Counted from the first letter of the stretch, positions 18,212 to 27,587 are shown. The stretch is DNA of 64,000 bases from Actinomycetota bacterium (GCA_014360645.1 JACIXD010000014.1:1-64000), one strand, 5' to 3'. Numbers and translations are program-made. The notes: generated by a model not told the origin, from the letters alone.

Positions 18212-19043
18212 AACCATATCCGCGGCGGTGGAGGAGCTGGCGGTGCGCGCCAGCCTGGACCTCTCGTCCGACGTGGAGCGGGCCTTGATGCGCGCCGCGG
18301 AGGCGGAGTCGAAGCCGCTGGCGCGCTACGCCCTGGAGATGCTGGTGGAGAACGCGCGCATCGCGCGGGAGGAGAGGCTCCCCCTCTGCCAGGACACCGG
18401 CATGTTTCATCTCTTCGTGGAGCTGGGGGAAGGGGTGTCCCTTCCCTGCGGATACCGCGAGGCGGCCGATGCCGGCCTGCGCGCCGCCACCTTCCGTATA
18501 CCGCTGCGCTCCTCCCTGGTGAATGACCCGCTCTTCGGGCGCGCCAACCGTGGTGACAACACCCCCGTCCAGGTGCACGTGGAGGAAGGCGGGGCGCGGG
18601 GGAAAGCGCGCCTCACCCTCATGGCCAAGGGCGGGGGGAGCGAGAACGCCACCCGCCTCTGCATGCTGCTGCCGGGAGAGGGTCCGGAAGGGGTGAAGAG
18701 GGCGGCGCTCGAAGCGGTGCGGCTCAAGGGCGCCCAGGCCTGTCCCCCCGTGGTGGTGGGGGTGGGGGTGGGCGCCGACGCCTCGGGAGCGGTGGAGCTG
18801 GCGCTGAAGAGCCTGCTGCGGCCCCTGGGAACGCGCCATCCCCGGGAGGAGCTCGCGGATCTGGAGGAGAGCCTGCTCGCCGCGGTGAACTCCCTGGGCA
18901 TAGGGGCGGCGGGCCTGGGCGGGGACACCACCGCCCTGGACGTGCACGTGGAGGAGGCGCCCGCCCATATCGCCTGCCTGCCCGTGGGGGTGGTGATCTG
19001 CTGCCACAGTCTGCGGCGCAGCTCGGTGGAGATCGAGGTCTGA
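18183..19043 (+). CDS. Class I fumarate hydratase, alpha subunit
   Basis: A 286-residue iron-sulfur subunit of the two-subunit fumarase/tartrate dehydratase family. Cluster-ligand candidates are C69 in LPLCQDTGM, C186 in QACPPVV and a cysteine near 272-273 in CCHSLRR. NRGDNTPVQVHVE and MAKGGGSENAT are typical. It overlaps mdh, which favours fumarate as substrate over tartrate. The matching beta subunit is not directly downstream: an MFS gene lies between (19165-20874) and the beta gene is at 20878. Confidence 0.92.
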   Translation: MAGWREIAPETISAAVEELAVRASLDLSSDVERALMRAAEAESKPLARYALEMLVENARIAREERLPLCQDTGMFHLFVELGEGVSLPCGYREAADAGLRAATFRIPLRSSLVNDPLFGRANRGDNTPVQVHVEEGGARGKARLTLMAKGGGSENATRLCMLLPGEGPEGVKRAALEAVRLKGAQACPPVVVGVGVGADASGAVELALKSLLRPLGTRHPREELADLEESLLAAVNSLGIGAAGLGGDTTALDVHVEEAPAHIACLPVGVVICCHSLRRSSVEIEV

Positions 19044-19164
19044 GGGGTGCACGGCGGAGGGAGGCCGGGGGCGTATCCGGGACGCGGAGCGGGATCCCGG
19101 GGGTCCGTCCGCGGCGCGGAGCCCGGCGGTAGCCGGCCATGAGATGTATCCGGAGAGGTCCGAG

Positions 19165-20874
19165 ATGAGGCTTGATGACCGGGAGACAAAAAGGGAATGC
19201 CTCGAAGGAGAGGCCGGGGTCTCTGCCTTCCAGCGCACCCAAGACAACCTGCGGATAAAGCCTTCCGCCTACCGCGACCTCCTGCGCAACCGCGACTTCC
19301 TGCGTCTGTGGGCGGGGCAGATGGTCTCCGCCATCGGCGACTGGGTGATCGTAGCGGTGCTCTTCGCCTTCGTGGACCAGATATCGGGGGGGAAGAGCTA
19401 CGCCATCAGCATCATGATGCTGTGCAAGTTCCTGCCCGCGGTGCTTCTGGGGTTCCTGGCGGGCATCGCCATCGACCGCCTGGACCGCAAACGCACCCTC
19501 ATCATGTGCGACCTCAGCCGCGCCCTGCTCGTCCTGGTCCTGCCCTTCGCCACCAACCTGCCCCTCATCTGCGTGCTGGTCTTCGTCATCGAGACCTTCA
19601 CCATCGTCTACGGCCCCGCCAAGGACGCCTCCATCCCCGACCTGGTGGAGCCGGAGCAGCTCACCAACGCCAACTCCCTCAATATGCTCACCCTCTACGC
19701 CTCCATGGCCTTCGGCACCGCCATCGCCGGGAGCATCATCGGCCTCTTCGCCTGGCTGGCCAGGGTCAACCCGGAGTTCATGGGCAGGTACGTGGATCCC
19801 AACAAAGCCGCCTTCGTCATCGATTCCCTCACCTTTCTCGTCTCCGCCTGGCTCATCTACCACATCGGCTTCAAGCGCCCCTCCCGCGAGGAGAGGGTGC
19901 GCATGTCCACCGACCAGGTGCGGAGCGATTTCCGGGAGGGCCTCCACTACCTGCGCCACAACCCGCTCACCCGCATCGTGCTCATCCTCACCCTCACCTG
20001 CTTTTTGGGGGGAGGCACCATATACGTGCTCACCGTGGGCTTCGTGAAGTACGTGCTGGGCGGCAGCAACTCACGCTTCATGTACATCCTCACCACCCTC
20101 CTCTTCGGGATGATGGGGGGGTCCATGCTGGCCGGCGCGCTCAAGGACGTCGTGCGCAAGGAGAGGCTGCTGGGCCTGGCCATCTCCGGGTTCGGGCTGG
20201 GGGTGGTGGTGTTCTCGCTGCTAACCGTGGCCTGGCTGTCGTTCGTGGTGGTCTTTCTGGGCGGCACCTGCATGGGCTATGCCATCGTGGGCATGGTCAC
20301 TCTGCTGCACGAGAACCTGGAGGAGGAGTTCCGGGGCCGAGCCTTCGCCACCATACAGGTGATCATGCGCGCCTCCATATTCCTCTCCATCATGCTCGCC
20401 GGTCCCCTCGCCGACCTCATCACGGGCCTGGGGCGCAGGCTGGGACTGAACCCGGTGTCGCTGTGGATCGTGAGGGTGGGCGGCTCCTACAGCGGTCCCA
20501 TCGACGGCAGGGAGGCCGACTTCCGCTTCCTGCTCAACGGGCCCCAGATCATCCTCTTCGTCGGGGGTATGGTCATCCTCGGGGCGGGGCTTTTCGGCCA
20601 CCGCGCCTTCCACCGCTACTTCGGCTGGGAACTGCATGACAAGATATTCCAGCGCCGCCGGGTGCCCGAGCCGTTGCCCTGCGTGGAGGCGGAAGAGGGC
20701 GGATCGCCGGGCGGCGCGGACGGAGGCGCGGTGGAGAGGATAAACGGCGGCGCGGGCGGCGGGACGCGGGAGTACGCGGCCGCGGGAAGCGGTGACGGCA
20801 CGACGGGGTCGGAGAGGGGCGGCCAGCCCGGCGGGACGGAGGCGGCCGCGGGATCGCGAGCTGTGGAGGAGTGA
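19165..20874 (+). CDS. MFS transporter, EntS-like (MFS_3)
   Basis: A 569-residue polytopic membrane protein with about twelve hydrophobic segments and the A-type loop DRLDRKRTL. It resembles the enterobactin-exporter/MFS_3 branch, so an export role is likely, but the substrate is unknown. A hydrophilic Gly/Glu-rich tail of about 75 residues follows the last helix. GGAGAGG six bases before ATG 19165 decides the start; an ATG at 19144 lacks a ribosome site. The gene sits inside the fumarase operon, three bases before the beta-subunit gene, so it is probably co-transcribed; dicarboxylate transport is possible but unsupported by sequence. Confidence 0.85.
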   Translation: MRLDDRETKRECLEGEAGVSAFQRTQDNLRIKPSAYRDLLRNRDFLRLWAGQMVSAIGDWVIVAVLFAFVDQISGGKSYAISIMMLCKFLPAVLLGFLAGIAIDRLDRKRTLIMCDLSRALLVLVLPFATNLPLICVLVFVIETFTIVYGPAKDASIPDLVEPEQLTNANSLNMLTLYASMAFGTAIAGSIIGLFAWLARVNPEFMGRYVDPNKAAFVIDSLTFLVSAWLIYHIGFKRPSREERVRMSTDQVRSDFREGLHYLRHNPLTRIVLILTLTCFLGGGTIYVLTVGFVKYVLGGSNSRFMYILTTLLFGMMGGSMLAGALKDVVRKERLLGLAISGFGLGVVVFSLLTVAWLSFVVVFLGGTCMGYAIVGMVTLLHENLEEEFRGRAFATIQVIMRASIFLSIMLAGPLADLITGLGRRLGLNPVSLWIVRVGGSYSGPIDGREADFRFLLNGPQIILFVGGMVILGAGLFGHRAFHRYFGWELHDKIFQRRRVPEPLPCVEAEEGGSPGGADGGAVERINGGAGGGTREYAAAGSGDGTTGSERGGQPGGTEAAAGSRAVEE

Positions 20875-20877
20875 ACG

Positions 20878-21456
20878 ATGGCGGGCACTGGGGGTAGAGC
20901 GGGCGGCGGGGCGCGAGGCGAGAAAAGGCTGCCGCTGCCCCTGGAGCGCGAGGCGCGCGAGGCGTTGCGGGCGGGGGACCGCATTCTGTTGAGCGGCAGG
21001 ATGATCACCGCCCGCGACCAGGCGCACCGCAGGCTGGTGGAGATGCTGGAGAGAGGGGAGCCGCTGCCGGTCCGCCTCGCGGGGGAGACGGTCTATTACG
21101 CGGGCCCCAGTCCCGCTCCGGAGGGCAGGGCCTCGGGCTCCGTGGGGCCCACCACGGCCGCGCGCATGGATCCCTTTACCCCCCGCCTGGCGGCGGAGGG
21201 CCTGGCGGCATGCATAGGGAAGGGGCCGCGCTCCGCCGAGACGCGGCGTGCGCTGCGGGAGAGCGGAGTGCTCTACCTGGTGGGGGTGGGAGGGGCGGCG
21301 GCCCTGCTGGGGTCCAGGGTGCGGGCCATCCGGGTGGCGGCTTTCCCGGAACTGGGCCCCGAGGCGGTCTACGAGCTGGAGGTGGAGGATTTCCCGGTCA
21401 TCGTGGGCTACGACCTGGTCGGCGGGGACGTCTTCTCGCACCTGGAGAACATCTAG
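20878..21456 (+). CDS. Class I fumarate hydratase, beta subunit
   Basis: A 192-residue protein matching the C-terminal swivel domain of class I fumarases (TtdB/FumA-C). Recognisable blocks are LRAGDRILLSGRMITARDQAH (split over 30-50), LPVRLAGETVYYAGP, GSVGPTTAARMDPF, GKGPRS, VGVGGAAALL and VEDFPVIVGYDLVGGD. It completes the enzyme with the alpha subunit at 18183-19043. The first 15 residues are Gly-rich and unlike the family. GGAGG lies upstream of the ATG. Confidence 0.92.
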   Translation: MAGTGGRAGGGARGEKRLPLPLEREAREALRAGDRILLSGRMITARDQAHRRLVEMLERGEPLPVRLAGETVYYAGPSPAPEGRASGSVGPTTAARMDPFTPRLAAEGLAACIGKGPRSAETRRALRESGVLYLVGVGGAAALLGSRVRAIRVAAFPELGPEAVYELEVEDFPVIVGYDLVGGDVFSHLENI

Positions 21457-21547
21457 AAACAAGCCCTTATAAGCCAAGCGGCTACATGGTGTAAGATATG
21501 GGTCTGAGTGGATATCGACACGAAGGCGCGCGAGGGAAGAGGAGGCC

Positions 21548-22207
21548 ATGACGAGCAGGACTGAGGCGGCAAGGGGAGGCGGCAGGAGGAGCCTCTTCAT
21601 CACCTTCGAGGGAGTGGAGGGATCCGGAAAGACCACCCAGATGAACATGCTCCATGCGCATCTGCTGCGCATGAAGGTGGACGTGGTGGCCACGCACGAG
21701 CCGGGCGGCACGCGCATCGGCGAGGAGATCAGGCGCATCCTCCTGGACCCCTCCTTCAAGGAGATGCATCCCATGACGGAGACCGTCCTCTACGCCGCGG
21801 ACCGCGCCCAGCACTTCTACGAGGTGATAAAGCCGGCCCTGGACCAGGGAAAGGTGGTGCTGTGCGACCGCTACATCGACTCCACCCTCGCCTACCAGGG
21901 CGTGGCGCGGAGGGTGGGGATGGAGGGGGTGCAGAACCTCAACGAGTGGGTGACCGACGACCACTATCCCGACGTCACCTTTCTCCTGGAGATACCCTTC
22001 CGCGTGGGGCTGAAGCGCCTCATGGAGCGCAAGCGGGTCCTGGACCGCATCGAGAGCGAGGCCCAGGCCTTCCACGAGCAGGTTCAGGAGGCCTACAGGA
22101 CCCTGGCCAAGTTCTTTCCCCAACGTTTCGTGGTCCTCAACGGCGTGGACAAGCCGGAGAACATCCACCACCAGGTCATGCAGGTGGTTACGCCGCTGCT
22201 CTCCTGA
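21548..22207 (+). CDS. tmk: Thymidylate kinase
   Basis: A 219-residue dTMP kinase. It has the P-loop GVEGSGKTT (22-30), THEPGGTRIGEEIR, the DRYIDSTLAYQG nucleotide motif and a C-terminal lid region with RKRVLDRIE. The N-terminus has an extra charged stretch of about 14 residues before the first strand. It opens the tmk-holB-yaaT cluster, an arrangement familiar from Firmicutes. Confidence 0.95.
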   Translation: MTSRTEAARGGGRRSLFITFEGVEGSGKTTQMNMLHAHLLRMKVDVVATHEPGGTRIGEEIRRILLDPSFKEMHPMTETVLYAADRAQHFYEVIKPALDQGKVVLCDRYIDSTLAYQGVARRVGMEGVQNLNEWVTDDHYPDVTFLLEIPFRVGLKRLMERKRVLDRIESEAQAFHEQVQEAYRTLAKFFPQRFVVLNGVDKPENIHHQVMQVVTPLLS

Positions 22208-22296
22208 GATCCGACGCGCCTCCCCACGTCCGGAGGAAAAGTCCCTCTTTCTCGCGGCGCGCCGGCGGGAATGGCCGCCGCTTTCGGGAGGTGAGG

Positions 22297-23439
22297 ATGG
22301 AGCTGGTGTCCTGCGACGGGTGGGAGGCGGTATTCGGGCAGGGCCGGGCCGTCGCCATACTGCGCGGCATGCTGGAGCGCGGCGAGGTACCCCACGCCTT
22401 GCTCTTCACCGGACCGCGCGGGGTGGGCAAGCGCACCACGGCCCTGCTCTTCTCCGCCGCGCTGCTCTGCCCCTCGGGCACCCCCGATGCTTGCCCCTCC
22501 TGCCTGAGGGTGGCCAGGGGCACGCACCCCGACCTGCACCTGGTGGAGCCCGAGGGCGCCCAGATCCTCATCGAGCAGGTGCGGGACCTGGAACGGGAGC
22601 TGAGCCTTAAGCCCCAGGAGGCGCGGCGCAAGGTGGCGGTCATCGACGAGGCCGCCAGCATGAACGAGAGCGCCGCCAACGCCTTCCTGAAGACCCTGGA
22701 GGAGCCGCCGCCCGGTACCTGCATCATCCTGGTGACCGCGGCGGCGGAGGGCCTGCTCCCCACCATCGCCTCCCGCTGCCAGGAGGTGCGTTTCTCGCCC
22801 CTGGGAAGGCGCGAGGTGGAGGAATACCTCCGGCGGGAGATGGGGATGTCCTCGGAGGAGGCGGAAAGGCTGGCGCGGCTCAGCGGCGGCATCTTCGGGC
22901 GGGCGCTGCTCTGGGCGCGCCGGCCCGAGCTGTCCGTGTTCCGGGAGCGGGGAGTGGAGGCGGCGGCGGCGGTGGGCAGGTCGGCCCTGTCCGCCCTGCT
23001 GGAGCGGGTAAGGGAGGTACAGAAAGAGGCTGCGCGCGTGGAGGCGCCCGTGCGGGAGGAGGCAAGGGAGGCTTACCGCAAGGCCCTCGACCGGCGGGTC
23101 GCGGAGAGGATGGAGAAGAGGTGGCAGGAGGCCCTGAAGCGGGAGAACGCCCGCATGCGGCGGCAGGCCATCTTCGACTTCCTAGATGGCATGGCCTCCT
23201 TTTACCGGGATATAATGCTCATTGGCGTCGCCGGCGTGGCGGAGGGAGCGCCCGGCGGCGCGCCCCTGGTGAACCTGGAGTGGAGGGAGGACCTGGAGAA
23301 CGAGGTCTTACTCACGGGCCCTGGGGAGGCGGCCAGGCGCCTGCGGGCCCTGGGCAGGGCGAAGAAGGCTCTGGAGGCCAACGTGGACCAGGGGCTGGTG
23401 ATGGACTGGTTGATGCTGGAGATAAAGGGCGCGCGCTGA
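22297..23439 (+). CDS. holB: DNA polymerase III delta' subunit
   Basis: A 380-residue clamp-loader AAA+ protein. It carries GPRGVGKRT (39-47, Walker A), VIDEAASMNESAANAFLKTLEEPP (Walker B and following, split), TIASRCQEVRF (sensor/SRC motif) and three of the four usual zinc cysteines (C58, C66, C69). The intact P-loop is more DnaX-like, but length and position after tmk favour delta'. ATG 22297 with GGGAGGTGAGG upstream is chosen; the longer open frame runs over tmk. The C-terminal third is rich in Arg and Glu. Confidence 0.88.
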   Translation: MELVSCDGWEAVFGQGRAVAILRGMLERGEVPHALLFTGPRGVGKRTTALLFSAALLCPSGTPDACPSCLRVARGTHPDLHLVEPEGAQILIEQVRDLERELSLKPQEARRKVAVIDEAASMNESAANAFLKTLEEPPPGTCIILVTAAAEGLLPTIASRCQEVRFSPLGRREVEEYLRREMGMSSEEAERLARLSGGIFGRALLWARRPELSVFRERGVEAAAAVGRSALSALLERVREVQKEAARVEAPVREEAREAYRKALDRRVAERMEKRWQEALKRENARMRRQAIFDFLDGMASFYRDIMLIGVAGVAEGAPGGAPLVNLEWREDLENEVLLTGPGEAARRLRALGRAKKALEANVDQGLVMDWLMLEIKGAR

Positions 23440-23464
23440 GCGCGATCGTCCGGGAGGAGAGTAT

Positions 23465-24343
23465 ATGGCAATGGTGGTTGGAGTGTCCGTCAGGAAAGGG
23501 GCGAAGCCGTCCTATTTCGACCCCGACCGGCTATCCTTGCGCGTGGGAGACGAGGTGATCGTACCCGCCGCCAAGGGCGTGGAGCTGGGGAGGGTGGTCG
23601 CCCCTCCCATAGAGATCCCGGACGAGGCGGTGCGCGGCGAGCTCAAGAAGGTCATCAGGCGGGCCACGGACCGGGACCGGCAGCAGGCGCAGCGCAACCA
23701 GATCAGGCGCGAGAGGGCCCTGCGCAAGTGCCAGGAGCTCATCGTCAAGCACCAGCTGGCCATGAAGCTCATAGACATAGACTATGCCTTCGACGGGTCC
23801 TCCATCACCTTCTATTTCACCGCCGACGGCAGGGTGGACTTCCGCAACCTGGTGCGCGACCTGGCCTCGGCCCTGAAGACGCGCATCGAGCTGCGCCAGA
23901 TCGGGGTGCGCGACGAGGCCCGGATGGTGGGCGGGCTGGGGCCGTGCGGACTGACGCTTTGCTGCGCGTCCTTTCTGGAGGAGTTCCACCCCATCTCCAT
24001 CCGCATGGCCAAGGAGCAGCACCTGCCCCTGAACCCCGCCAAGATCTCGGGGGTGTGCGGGCGTCTGATGTGCTGCCTGCGCTACGAGCAGGACTGCTAC
24101 CGGCGCTTCCTGCACTGGGTCCCCGACATCGGCGAGAAGGTGGAGACGGAGCGGGGGGAAGGCACGGTGATCGCCCACGACGTCATGCACGAGAGGGTCA
24201 CGGTGGAGCTGGAGAGCGGCGAGAAGGTGGTCCTGCCCGCCTCCTGGTTCGGCCCCGAGCCGGGGGAGGCGGAGGAAGAGCCGGAGGAGGGCGAGGACGA
24301 GATGGTGGAGGACGTGGACCTGGAGCTGGAGGAAGGCTTCTGA
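23465..24343 (+). CDS. yaaT: PSP1-domain protein YaaT/RicT
   Basis: A 292-residue cytosolic protein of the YaaT (RicT) family. It has the PSP1 core (about 60-150) with DRDRQQAQRNQIRRERALRKC, then the cysteine motifs GLGPCGLTLCCASF and GVCGRLMCCLRYEQDC that hold Fe-S clusters in B. subtilis RicT. In Firmicutes it acts with RicA and RicF on RNase Y function; no partners are seen here. The C-terminal 30 residues are almost all acidic. It is 25 bases after holB. Confidence 0.92.
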   Translation: MAMVVGVSVRKGAKPSYFDPDRLSLRVGDEVIVPAAKGVELGRVVAPPIEIPDEAVRGELKKVIRRATDRDRQQAQRNQIRRERALRKCQELIVKHQLAMKLIDIDYAFDGSSITFYFTADGRVDFRNLVRDLASALKTRIELRQIGVRDEARMVGGLGPCGLTLCCASFLEEFHPISIRMAKEQHLPLNPAKISGVCGRLMCCLRYEQDCYRRFLHWVPDIGEKVETERGEGTVIAHDVMHERVTVELESGEKVVLPASWFGPEPGEAEEEPEEGEDEMVEDVDLELEEGF

Positions 24344-24394
24344 CCGCGCCGCCGCCTCGCGGCCGCCCCCGAACACAAGGCCCTTGCGTCGTCA

Positions 24395-24424
24395 TCGACA
24401 GCGTCCCCGGCCTTGTGCTATATA
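24395..24424 (+). promoter_or_regulatory. Promoter of the oxidoreductase operon
   Basis: TCGACA (24395-24400), an 18-base spacer, then TATATA (24419-24424), 61 bases before the first ATG. Each hexamer differs from consensus at one position. Confidence 0.6.
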
Positions 24425-24485
24425 TTGATACTGTCTTTGAGGAGAGGCCGGAGCGCCTTAAGCAAGGTAAGCGGACAGGCATATT

Positions 24486-25088
24486 ATGGTAGAGGTGCGT
24501 TTTCACAGCCTGGGAGGGCAGGGAGCGGTGACCCTCATCAACATGCTCGCTCGGGCGGGAGACCTGGTGGGCAAGTACGTGCAGGCCTTCCCCTTCTTCG
24601 GGGCGGAGCGCAGGGGCGCCCCCGTGAAGTGCTTCCTGCGCATGGACGAGAAGCCCATCCACCTGCGCAGCCAGATCTACCGGCCCGACTACCTGGTGGT
24701 CATGAGCCCCGCCGTGCTCGAGCTGGCGCTGAAGGAAGGCACCAAGGAGAGCACCGTGCTCCTGGTCAACATGGAGCGGGAGGAGGCGGAGGAAAAGCTG
24801 GCCGGACTGCCCTTCGCCGCCTTCGCGGTGGACGGCACCTCCATCGCCATCGAACTGGGCATGGAGGTGGAGGGGCTGCCGGTCACCAACATCGCCTTCC
24901 TGGGCGCGGTATCCTACGTCACCGAGCTGGTGCCCCTGGAGGCGGTGACCGAGGTGATCAAGGAGAACACCCCGCCGGCGCGGCTGGAGGCGAGCATGGA
25001 GGCGGCCCGGCGCGGGTTCACCTCCGTGGTGGAGATAAAGAAGGCCGAGGCGGGGGCGCGCAGGTCCGCCCGGGGCGCCGCGCGCTGA
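24486..25088 (+). CDS. 2-oxoacid:ferredoxin oxidoreductase, gamma subunit
   Basis: A 200-residue subunit of a pyruvate- or branched-chain 2-oxoacid:ferredoxin oxidoreductase. Family marks are VRFHSLGGQGAVT at the N-terminus, PFFGAERRGAPV, and LPVTNIAFLGA. It is first in a G-D-A-B operon as in archaea and Thermotoga, and works in the cytoplasm with the three following products to make acyl-CoA, CO2 and reduced ferredoxin. The 2-oxoacid is not determined by sequence. Confidence 0.9.
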   Translation: MVEVRFHSLGGQGAVTLINMLARAGDLVGKYVQAFPFFGAERRGAPVKCFLRMDEKPIHLRSQIYRPDYLVVMSPAVLELALKEGTKESTVLLVNMEREEAEEKLAGLPFAAFAVDGTSIAIELGMEVEGLPVTNIAFLGAVSYVTELVPLEAVTEVIKENTPPARLEASMEAARRGFTSVVEIKKAEAGARRSARGAAR

Positions 25089-25126
25089 GGGAGAACGAAG
25101 CCTGTGCCGCGGGAGGCGGTATAAGG

Positions 25127-25411
25127 ATGCCCAAGAGGAAGAAAAAGGAAGCGGAGGACATAGGCTTCATCACCACCCTCTCTGTCCCCGCCGTGGGCAG
25201 CGTGGGCATGACGGGGAGCTGGCGCATCTTCCTCCCGGTGATAGACGGGGAGAGGTGCAACAAATGCCTGCTCTGCTGGATATATTGCCCCGAGGCCTGC
25301 ATCAGCAAGGATATACGTATCGACTACGATTACTGCAAGGGATGCGGCATCTGCGCGGAGGAGTGTCCGCGCGGCGCCATCGCCATGGTCAAAGAGGAAA
25401 AGAGATCATGA
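25127..25411 (+). CDS. 2-oxoacid:ferredoxin oxidoreductase, delta (ferredoxin) subunit
   Basis: A 94-residue two-[4Fe-4S] ferredoxin subunit. The cluster cysteines are C44, C47, C50 and C54, then C70, C73, C76 and C80, with one extra cysteine at C58. It passes electrons from the TPP subunit to free ferredoxin. The N-terminus MPKRKKKEAED is lysine-rich. Its TGA overlaps the next ATG by four bases (ATGA). Confidence 0.93.
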   Translation: MPKRKKKEAEDIGFITTLSVPAVGSVGMTGSWRIFLPVIDGERCNKCLLCWIYCPEACISKDIRIDYDYCKGCGICAEECPRGAIAMVKEEKRS

Positions 25412-26628
25412 AGCTGGTGGAGACGGGGAACCACGTGGCCGCCTGGGGGGCGCGCCTGGCGCGGGTGGAGGTGGTCTCCGCCTACCCCATCACCCCCCAG
25501 ACCCAGGTCATCGAGGAGATCTCGCGCTTCATCGACGAGGGGGAGATGGAGTGTGAGTACATCCCGGTGGAAAGCGAGCACAGCGCCATGGCGGCCCTCA
25601 TCGCCTCTGCGGCCATGGGGGTACGGTCCTTTTCCGCCACCTCCGCCCACGGCCTCGCCTACATGCACGAGCTGCTGCACTGGGCGGCGGGGATCCGCCT
25701 TCCCATGGTCATGGTGAACGTCAACCGCGCCCTCGGCCCGGGTTGGAACATCTGGTGCGACCACCAGGACACCCTCTCGGCCAGGGACACGGGCTGGATA
25801 CAGCTCCATTGCGCCTCCCACCAGGAGATATTGGACACCGTCATCCAGGCATACCGCATCTCGGAGGACCCCGAGGTCAACCTGCCGGTGATGGTCTGTT
25901 ACGACGCCATATTCCTCTCCCACAACTACATGCAGGTGGAGATTCCGGACCAGGAGGCGGTGGACCGCTTCCTGCCGCCGTTCCGTTCGCTGTGGAGGCT
26001 GGACCTAGAGCATCCCCTCACCCACGGGTCGGTCATCTACCCCGACGATTACGAGGAAGTGCGCTACTCCATGTTCCAGGGACTGGAAAACGCCCGTGGG
26101 GTCATCCGGGCGGCGGCGGAGGAATACCGGGAAAAGGTGGGAGGGTACCACGGCGGGCTCGTGGACGCCTACCGTATGGAGGACGCCGAGCATGCCTTGG
26201 TGGCTATGGGCAGCGCGGCCTCCGAGGCCAGGGTGGCGGTGGACATGCTGCGTGAGGCGGGGCGCCGTTTCGGGCTGGTGCGCGTCCGTTCCTACCGGCC
26301 CTTCCCCGTGGAGGAGATGGTGGAGCTGCTCTCCCCCCTGCGCACGGCCTTGGTCCTGGACCGCAGCATCTCCTTCGGCATGGAGGGACCGCTCTTCTCG
26401 GAGGTCAAAGCCTCCGTATACGGCCGCGGGGAGGTGGCGGTGTACGACATCGTTACCGGCCTGGGGGGAAGGGACATCACCTACGAGTTCATCGCCGAGA
26501 ACGCCACCGCCGCGGCGGATGGCCGGCTGGAGCCCAGGACCGCCTGGCCGTCGGTGCGCATCAACGAACATCACCTGGTGAGCAAGCGGGGTCTGGAGGG
26601 ACTCTGGGGAAGGAGGGCTGCACGTTGA
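25408..26628 (+). CDS. 2-oxoacid:ferredoxin oxidoreductase, alpha subunit
   Basis: A 406-residue subunit with the pyrimidine-binding fold of the family: SAYPITPQTQVIEEI (29-43), PVESEHSAMAALI, GVRSFSATSAHGLAYM and NVNRALGPGWNIW, then DxQD near the active site. ATG 25408 is coupled to the delta stop. The frame stays open upstream to 25255 but that would overlap the ferredoxin gene. Confidence 0.93.
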   Translation: MKLVETGNHVAAWGARLARVEVVSAYPITPQTQVIEEISRFIDEGEMECEYIPVESEHSAMAALIASAAMGVRSFSATSAHGLAYMHELLHWAAGIRLPMVMVNVNRALGPGWNIWCDHQDTLSARDTGWIQLHCASHQEILDTVIQAYRISEDPEVNLPVMVCYDAIFLSHNYMQVEIPDQEAVDRFLPPFRSLWRLDLEHPLTHGSVIYPDDYEEVRYSMFQGLENARGVIRAAAEEYREKVGGYHGGLVDAYRMEDAEHALVAMGSAASEARVAVDMLREAGRRFGLVRVRSYRPFPVEEMVELLSPLRTALVLDRSISFGMEGPLFSEVKASVYGRGEVAVYDIVTGLGGRDITYEFIAENATAAADGRLEPRTAWPSVRINEHHLVSKRGLEGLWGRRAAR

Positions 26629-27587
26629 GGCTGAGGGACTTCCCGGAGGAGGAGCTCTTCCTGCAGGGCAGCGCCGCCTGCCACGGCTGCCCGGGGAGCG
26701 CCGCCATCCGCGTGGCCTTCAAGGCCCTGGGGCGCAACACCGTACTCGCGGTCATCGCCTCCTGCACCTCGGTCTTCCAGAGCCCCTTCCCGGTATCGGC
26801 GCTGGGTCTCCCCACCCTGAACATGGCCTTCGCCACCGGGGGCGCCACCGCCTCCGGACTCTCCGCGGCCGCCGACCGCCTGGTGGCGAAGGGGGTCCTG
26901 GAGGAGAAGCCGACCATCCTGGTGTGGGCGGGGGACGGTGGCACCTACGATATAGGCATCCAGGCCCTCTCGGGGGCGGCGGAGCGCAACACCGATTTCA
27001 TCTACGTCTGCTACAACAACGAGGCCTACTCCAACACCGGGACGCAGCGCAGCGGCGCCACCCCCTACGCCGCCTGGACCACCAATACCACGCGGGGCAA
27101 GGAGGAGTGGCGCAAGGACGTGGCCCAGATCATGGTGGCGCACGGCATCCCCTACGTGGCCACCGCCTCCCTGGCCTACCCCACGGACATGTTCCGCAAG
27201 TTCGCGCGCGCCAAGGAGATCAAGGGCACGCGATACATCGAGATACAGGCCCCCTGCCCGCCGGGGTGGAAGTTCCCCTCCAGCCATACCGTCAAGGTAG
27301 CGCGGCTGGCAGTGCAGACGGGGATGTGGATGCTCTACGAACATGAGAACGGCAGGACCGCCTACACCGCGGGCACCCAGCGCATCATCCAGGGCCAGTC
27401 GAAGCTGCTGCCGGTGGAGGAGTACCTCCAGGCTCAGGGTCGTTTCCGGCACCTCTTCCACCCCCAGCGGGACGAGGAACGCATCGGAGAGATCCAGAGG
27501 CGCATCAGCCACGTCTTCGAGACCCTGCAGTTCACCCACAAGATGAAGGAACACATCATGGACATCGAGCTCGCCCCTCCCCATTAG
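26625..27587 (+). CDS. 2-oxoacid:ferredoxin oxidoreductase, beta (TPP-binding) subunit
   Basis: A 320-residue TPP subunit. CHGCPGS near the N-terminus begins the cluster/substrate loop; the TPP motif runs from WAGDGGTYDIG to CYNNEAYSNTGTQ, and SGATPYAAWTT is typical. Its start is TTG at 26625, overlapping the alpha TGA (TTGA). It is the last gene of the operon and is followed at once by a short hairpin. Confidence 0.94.
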   Translation: MRLRDFPEEELFLQGSAACHGCPGSAAIRVAFKALGRNTVLAVIASCTSVFQSPFPVSALGLPTLNMAFATGGATASGLSAAADRLVAKGVLEEKPTILVWAGDGGTYDIGIQALSGAAERNTDFIYVCYNNEAYSNTGTQRSGATPYAAWTTNTTRGKEEWRKDVAQIMVAHGIPYVATASLAYPTDMFRKFARAKEIKGTRYIEIQAPCPPGWKFPSSHTVKVARLAVQTGMWMLYEHENGRTAYTAGTQRIIQGQSKLLPVEEYLQAQGRFRHLFHPQRDEERIGEIQRRISHVFETLQFTHKMKEHIMDIELAPPH

